NCBI GenBank assembly: GCA_047618295.1
Contig: JBLHKL010000092.1
Coordinates: 1-8,714 of the forward strand
Length of the DNA stretch: 8,714 nucleotides
Reading direction: 5' to 3'
Source: UBA7359 sp047618295
Lineage (GTDB): Bacteria; Pseudomonadota; Gammaproteobacteria; Eutrophobiales; Eutrophobiaceae
Part shown: piece after piece, positions 5,301-8,714 of the stretch
How the letters are laid out: each line of letters starts with the position of its first letter
Position numbering within the stretch: the first letter of the stretch is position 1
Notes under the pieces: generated by a model
What the model was told of the DNA's origin: nothing
The model's database searches: none
The model's input: the letters and a program-made list of their open reading frames with translations, nothing else
Made by a program: the position numbers and the translations under genes

Positions 5301-6023
5301 TTATTTATGGATAATTATATCGCTATATTTCGTAGAGGTTGTTAGCGCTGTTTTATAATCATAAAGTTCCAATAGATTAAAAGTAAACCAATCGTCCTCT
5401 AACTGAACAGTTGTTTTGACTTTCAACCCTGCCTCACTCTCTTCATCTAGTGAAACAGAAAACCGCTCAAGTCCAAATGCAATCCCTTGCCCTGTTGCTT
5501 TAATGAATGATTCTTTTTTAGCCCAGACGCTATAAAAGACATCACATTGTTGGGATTCATTAATTCTTTGTAATTCACTATATTCTTGTTCACTAAAAAA
5601 CCGCTTTGATAATGATTGATGATCTAAGTCAAATTTTATTTCTTCTATATCAACACCAACTTTATGACTCAGGGTAATTGCTATCAGTGCATAATTCCCT
5701 GAATGAGAGATATTAAACTCTATTGGTTGTTTATTTAACGATTCTTTAATACTCGGCTTTCCATGTTCCCCATAAAAGAACTCAATATCTTGATATGACT
5801 TACCAACAACACTAGATAACAAGAGCCTTAATACACTTCGCGCTATAACAAACTGATTCTTCTTTTCTTCTATCTTTAATTTTTCTGCTCGAACAAGCTC
5901 ATCTTCTGATAAATACTGAATGCATTCTTTATCATCAAATAAATTGAATTGAATTAAATAAACATGAATTTTATTATCTGTCAGTACTATCCTTTCTTTT
6001 AATATCTGATCGAGAGTATTCAT
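5301..6023 (-). CDS. 4'-phosphopantetheinyl transferase, Sfp type
   Basis: 240 residues, the typical Sfp/EntD-family length. The enzyme moves 4'-phosphopantetheine from coenzyme A to a serine of acyl, peptidyl or polyketide carrier proteins. All family motifs are visible: GKPSI (88-92), FNISHSGNYALIAI (103-116), VGVDIEEI (122-129) with the Mg ligands Asp125 and Glu127, RFFSEQEY (141-148), and WAKKESFIKATGQGI (167-181) with Glu171 as third ligand and Lys174. Nothing essential appears missing. It is the third gene of an apparent operon after oleC and oleD: its ATG overlaps the oleD stop by one base (TAATG), implying translational coupling. No carrier-protein gene lies in the window, so the partner is unknown. 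A fatty-acid, polyunsaturated-fatty-acid or polyketide synthase is plausible from the lipid context, but this is inference. Confidence 0.92.
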   Translation of the reverse strand: MNTLDQILKERIVLTDNKIHVYLIQFNLFDDKECIQYLSEDELVRAEKLKIEEKKNQFVIARSVLRLLLSSVVGKSYQDIEFFYGEHGKPSIKESLNKQPIEFNISHSGNYALIAITLSHKVGVDIEEIKFDLDHQSLSKRFFSEQEYSELQRINESQQCDVFYSVWAKKESFIKATGQGIAFGLERFSVSLDEESEAGLKVKTTVQLEDDWFTFNLLELYDYKTALTTSTKYSDIIIHK

Positions 6024-7018
6024 TATTCTTTTTCAGTATCATATGATGCCTTCAGAAGTCTCATGCCTTCATCAATACTTATTGCTGGCTTGTATGATAA
6101 ATCTCGTTTTGCCGCTGTTAGATCAAACCAATGTGATGTCGATAATTGTTTAGCAACAAACCGCGTCATTATGGGCTCTTGTTCGATCTTAAATAAGGAA
6201 TAGACTCGTTCAAACAGTGTGCCTATATAGTAGGCCAAATGTTCGTTAATTCTCGTTCGTATAGGTGGTAAATTAACAGTCGCTATAATCTTATTGATCA
6301 AATCTGACATTAAGATCGGCTCATCATTACTAATGAAATAAGCCTTACCCGCACACGTAGCATCATCCTGTAAATCATCGCCAGCAAGTAGATGGGCATC
6401 AACCGCATTGTCGATATAGCATGAATCAACCTTATTTTCTTCATTCCCAACCAGCCTTAATCGGCCGGCCTTTGCACGACTTATAACACGTGGCGCAAGA
6501 TGCCGATCGCCCGGCCCCCAAATTAAATGCGGTCGTAAAGCTACTGTTTTAAGCATTGCATCATTCGATCTTAATACTAGTTGCTCTGCTTCTGCCTTTG
6601 TTTCTTGATATGCATTGAAGAATGTTTCTGCATAGGGTGTTGATTCATCAATACCCTCTTCACTAGTACCGTCAAACACCACACTTGGGGTGCTGGTATA
6701 AACTAGATAGTTAATATTATGTTTTTTACACGCACCGATAACATTTTGTGTCGCAACCACATTAGCCTGATAATACTTATCATAATCACCCCACACGCCG
6801 GCCATCGCTGCAACGTGATAAACAATATCGCAGCCACTCGCTGCAGCATCGATATCATCAGCCTTACATAAATCACCTTGAACCGCATCAACACCTAATT
6901 CTAATAGTTCGGGATAATGACCTCGTTGAATTGACCTTACTGTGTCACCTCGTTTTAATAAAGCCCTGACAATTGCACCACCGAGAAATCCACCGCCACC
7001 TGTCACTAAGGCCTTCAT
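6023..7018 (-). CDS. oleD: OleD-type NAD(P)-dependent 2-alkyl-3-ketoalkanoate reductase
   Basis: 331 residues, an extended short-chain dehydrogenase of the 3-beta-hydroxysteroid dehydrogenase-like group. The cofactor loop TGGGGFLGG is at 6-14, and Arg28 and Arg32 after strand 2 would suit NADPH. AVQGDL (45-50) and YHVAAMAGVWG (67-77) follow, then the catalytic set: Ser109/Thr110 in TSTPSVVF and Tyr137-x3-Lys141 in YQETK. LRPHLIWGPGD (161-171) is the family's substrate-side signature. OleD reduces the beta-ketoacid made by OleA to a beta-hydroxyacid, which OleC then closes to a beta-lactone. The assignment rests on this fold plus direct linkage to an OleC homologue: its ATG overlaps the oleC stop by four bases (ATGA), with AAGGA 8 nt upstream inside oleC. 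The next gene (PPTase) overlaps its stop. Another epimerase-like SDR function cannot be excluded from sequence alone. Confidence 0.85.
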   Translation of the reverse strand: MKALVTGGGGFLGGAIVRALLKRGDTVRSIQRGHYPELLELGVDAVQGDLCKADDIDAAASGCDIVYHVAAMAGVWGDYDKYYQANVVATQNVIGACKKHNINYLVYTSTPSVVFDGTSEEGIDESTPYAETFFNAYQETKAEAEQLVLRSNDAMLKTVALRPHLIWGPGDRHLAPRVISRAKAGRLRLVGNEENKVDSCYIDNAVDAHLLAGDDLQDDATCAGKAYFISNDEPILMSDLINKIIATVNLPPIRTRINEHLAYYIGTLFERVYSLFKIEQEPIMTRFVAKQLSTSHWFDLTAAKRDLSYKPAISIDEGMRLLKASYDTEKE

Positions 7019-8679
7019 GCTAATTTTCCTTCAGCCCATTTTGCCAATTTCTCACGCCCAATCTTGGCATTGTGTCGAATGTCCACAGGGAAGCCAGAAT
7101 GAAATAAAACATGCTTGATATTTTTTGTCACGGAATTATGACTACCCAACTCAAGTAATTCTTCAGTCAGTTTGTTTTTATCCACGCTTTTCTTTTCCGC
7201 TTCTAATTCAACACAAATAACTGGAGTAATTTTATTGTTAAGTTCTGCCCCAACTAACGCGGTTCGAAAAACTGATTCGTGTTTATTAAAAATACCTTCG
7301 CAACATATCGTATATAAAGTTTCGGTCTCTGTAATGACACGCTGGCTCTTACGTCCACAGAACCAAATACGGCCGTCATCATCAAGATAAGCGATATCTC
7401 CCATACGATGATAAAAACCATCATCAGTCTGTATCTTGGCCAATCTCGTAGCATTATCACGATTAAAATAAGACCGTGTCACCTGTGGGCCTTTGACACA
7501 AATTTCACCAATCTGATTAGCGGGCAACTCTAAATCTTTATCCCAAGTAGTAATAACATCATCAGTGATTTTAATAATTCTAATATCTAGATTGGAAACA
7601 GCTTTCCCAACACAGACTCCCTTGCCTTCGACCGTTGCATTTGCAGTCTCGTTAAGGATGACATTACTCCCAACAGAGCTCACAGGGAGTGACTCTGTTG
7701 CACCATAGGGTGTAAATATCTGCACCTCATTATTAATTAGAGATTTAAATCTCTTTAGTACAGAAGGAGCAACTGGGGCACCTGCAGATAGAACACGTTT
7801 TAATGTGGGTAATTTACTTTTGTTCGCTTCGCCCCATTTCCCAACACGATTTAATAAGGCCGGCGACCCAAACATGGTTGTACACTTATAATCATTAACA
7901 GCATCAACAATGGTTTTGGGATTGACATGACCTGGTCGCGTAAAATCCATCTTTGGTATCACAGACGTCATGCCTAATGCAGGGGCAAATAAAGCAAACA
8001 ATGGAAACGTCGCCAAATCTATCTCGCCCGGCTGAATATCATAGAGCTTTTTCAATGCCTCATGCTGCGCTGTAAAATTAGCATGCGTATAAACAACACC
8101 TTTTGGAATGCCCGTACTACCACTAGTAAACAGAACCGCAGCCATATCTTCGGCAGGTGTGTTGTTAAGACTAAAGTGTTTATCTTTTGCTTTAGCTCTA
8201 ATCTGTCCAATACTAGTTATAAAACGAGCTAATAATGGATTGTTGCCGACAAGTACGGTCTTAGTAATTGTCTTCTTTGACCAGCCGAGTGTCAGACGTG
8301 CAATATGTGCGGTACTAATACCAATAAACGCTTCCGGCTCAGCCTCTGCTAAACACTTGCCCAGATTTTTAATACCCATACCCGGATCGACAGCGACTAA
8401 AACTGCCTCAAGTTTGAATAAGGCAAAGACCAAAGCAAAGAAATCAAGACCTGGCTTAACCATTAATACCGTTCGCGTCCCTTTGCCTATGCCATGAACT
8501 TTTAAACCATTTGCAAGAATGTTGCTGACTTCATCCAGTTCCTGATAGGTATATGATTTTTTATAAAGAACAAGATCAGACTTATCACTAGCACCTGTTG
8601 ACTGCACAACCACAGCATGGGTATTCGGCTGCTTTTGCGCCATCAACGGTAAATGGGACGCAATGTTTGATGACGTCAT
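7015..8679 (-). CDS. oleC: OleC-type beta-lactone synthetase (acyl-AMP ligase superfamily)
   Basis: 554 residues from ATG 8679, a full-length ANL-superfamily adenylating enzyme. OleC uses ATP to turn 2-alkyl-3-hydroxyacids into beta-lactones, without forming a CoA ester. The N-terminus SSNIASHLPLMAQKQPNTHA, the stretch FALFKLEAVLVAVDPGMG (85-102) and EAEPEAFIGISTAHIARL (112-129) look distinctly OleC-like. Motifs: P-loop FTSGSTGIPKG (184-194), YGATESLP (325-332), MGDIAYLDDDG (426-436) and GRKSQR (442-447). The C-terminal catalytic Lys is Lys539 in RHNAKIG. Nothing looks broken. The frame stays open to GTG at 8706, but the family N-terminus fits the ATG at 8679, and the upstream part coincides with a 9-nt repeat; neither start has a good ribosome site. 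First gene of the visible oleC-oleD-PPTase operon. oleA and oleB, if linked, lie beyond the right edge. Confidence 0.88.
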   Translation of the reverse strand: MTSSNIASHLPLMAQKQPNTHAVVVQSTGASDKSDLVLYKKSYTYQELDEVSNILANGLKVHGIGKGTRTVLMVKPGLDFFALVFALFKLEAVLVAVDPGMGIKNLGKCLAEAEPEAFIGISTAHIARLTLGWSKKTITKTVLVGNNPLLARFITSIGQIRAKAKDKHFSLNNTPAEDMAAVLFTSGSTGIPKGVVYTHANFTAQHEALKKLYDIQPGEIDLATFPLFALFAPALGMTSVIPKMDFTRPGHVNPKTIVDAVNDYKCTTMFGSPALLNRVGKWGEANKSKLPTLKRVLSAGAPVAPSVLKRFKSLINNEVQIFTPYGATESLPVSSVGSNVILNETANATVEGKGVCVGKAVSNLDIRIIKITDDVITTWDKDLELPANQIGEICVKGPQVTRSYFNRDNATRLAKIQTDDGFYHRMGDIAYLDDDGRIWFCGRKSQRVITETETLYTICCEGIFNKHESVFRTALVGAELNNKITPVICVELEAEKKSVDKNKLTEELLELGSHNSVTKNIKHVLFHSGFPVDIRHNAKIGREKLAKWAEGKLA

Positions 8680-8694
8680 GGGATAATTTTTAGC

Positions 8695-8714
8695 CACAGA
8701 AAACACAGAGAACA
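8695..8714. repeat. Short 9-nt tandem repeat at the window edge
   Basis: CACAGAAAA (8695-8703) is followed by CACAGAGAA (8704-8712) and the first two bases of a third unit. CACAGAG-type tandem arrays occur between genes in many bacterial genomes, from memory of such sequences. The unit is three codons long, so it does not interrupt the reading frame extending upstream of oleC. The array is cut by the window edge. Confidence 0.45.

Noticed and set aside
8108..8497. A 129-residue open frame on the plus strand inside oleC
   Set aside because: It is antisense to strongly conserved OleC motifs including the P-loop, shows no recognisable domain, and its composition is what the complement of this coding sequence would give.

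Overview
The window looks like part of a gammaproteobacterial chromosome of low to moderate GC. This assignment is inferred from the close resemblance of the partial transporter to HlyB and from the oleC/oleD pair; no taxonomic marker such as an rRNA gene is present. No tRNA, transposase, CRISPR array or phage gene was seen.

Layout. (1) Positions 1-584, minus strand: the 5' third of a HlyB-type type I secretion ABC transporter, starting at a TTG and running off the left edge. (2) Positions 585-935: an AT-rich divergent intergenic region. (3) Positions 936-3820, a periplasmic redox module: an exported PQQ-type quinoprotein with several expected active-site residues missing, an OhrR-like two-cysteine MarR regulator convergent with it, and a divergent exported mono-heme cytochrome P460-family protein. 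The region between regulator and cytochrome holds two near-identical operator-like sites exactly 60 bp apart, flanking a plausible sigma-70 promoter. Related half-sites lie upstream of the quinoprotein gene. (4) Positions 3843-3879: a perfect 17-bp stem hairpin between two convergent genes. (5) Positions 3884-5286: a SAM-dependent methyltransferase and, divergent from it, a stand-alone cyclic-nucleotide-binding-fold protein with an altered phosphate cassette. (6) Positions 5301-8679, minus strand: a tightly overlapped operon oleC-oleD-PPTase. (7) The right edge has a short 9-nt tandem repeat just upstream of oleC.

How the genes may work together. OleC (beta-lactone synthetase) and OleD (2-alkyl-3-ketoacid reductase) are the last two biosynthetic enzymes of head-to-head fatty-acyl condensation, giving long-chain beta-lactones or olefins. 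The OleA thiolase and the OleB decarboxylase that would decide between those products are not in the window. A Sfp-type phosphopantetheinyl transferase translationally coupled to oleD suggests a link to carrier-protein-dependent lipid or polyketide synthesis. Separately, a peroxide-sensing type regulator placed to control a periplasmic heme protein, and possibly the quinoprotein, suggests a stress-responsive periplasmic redox unit. That regulatory link is inferred from gene order and DNA motifs only.
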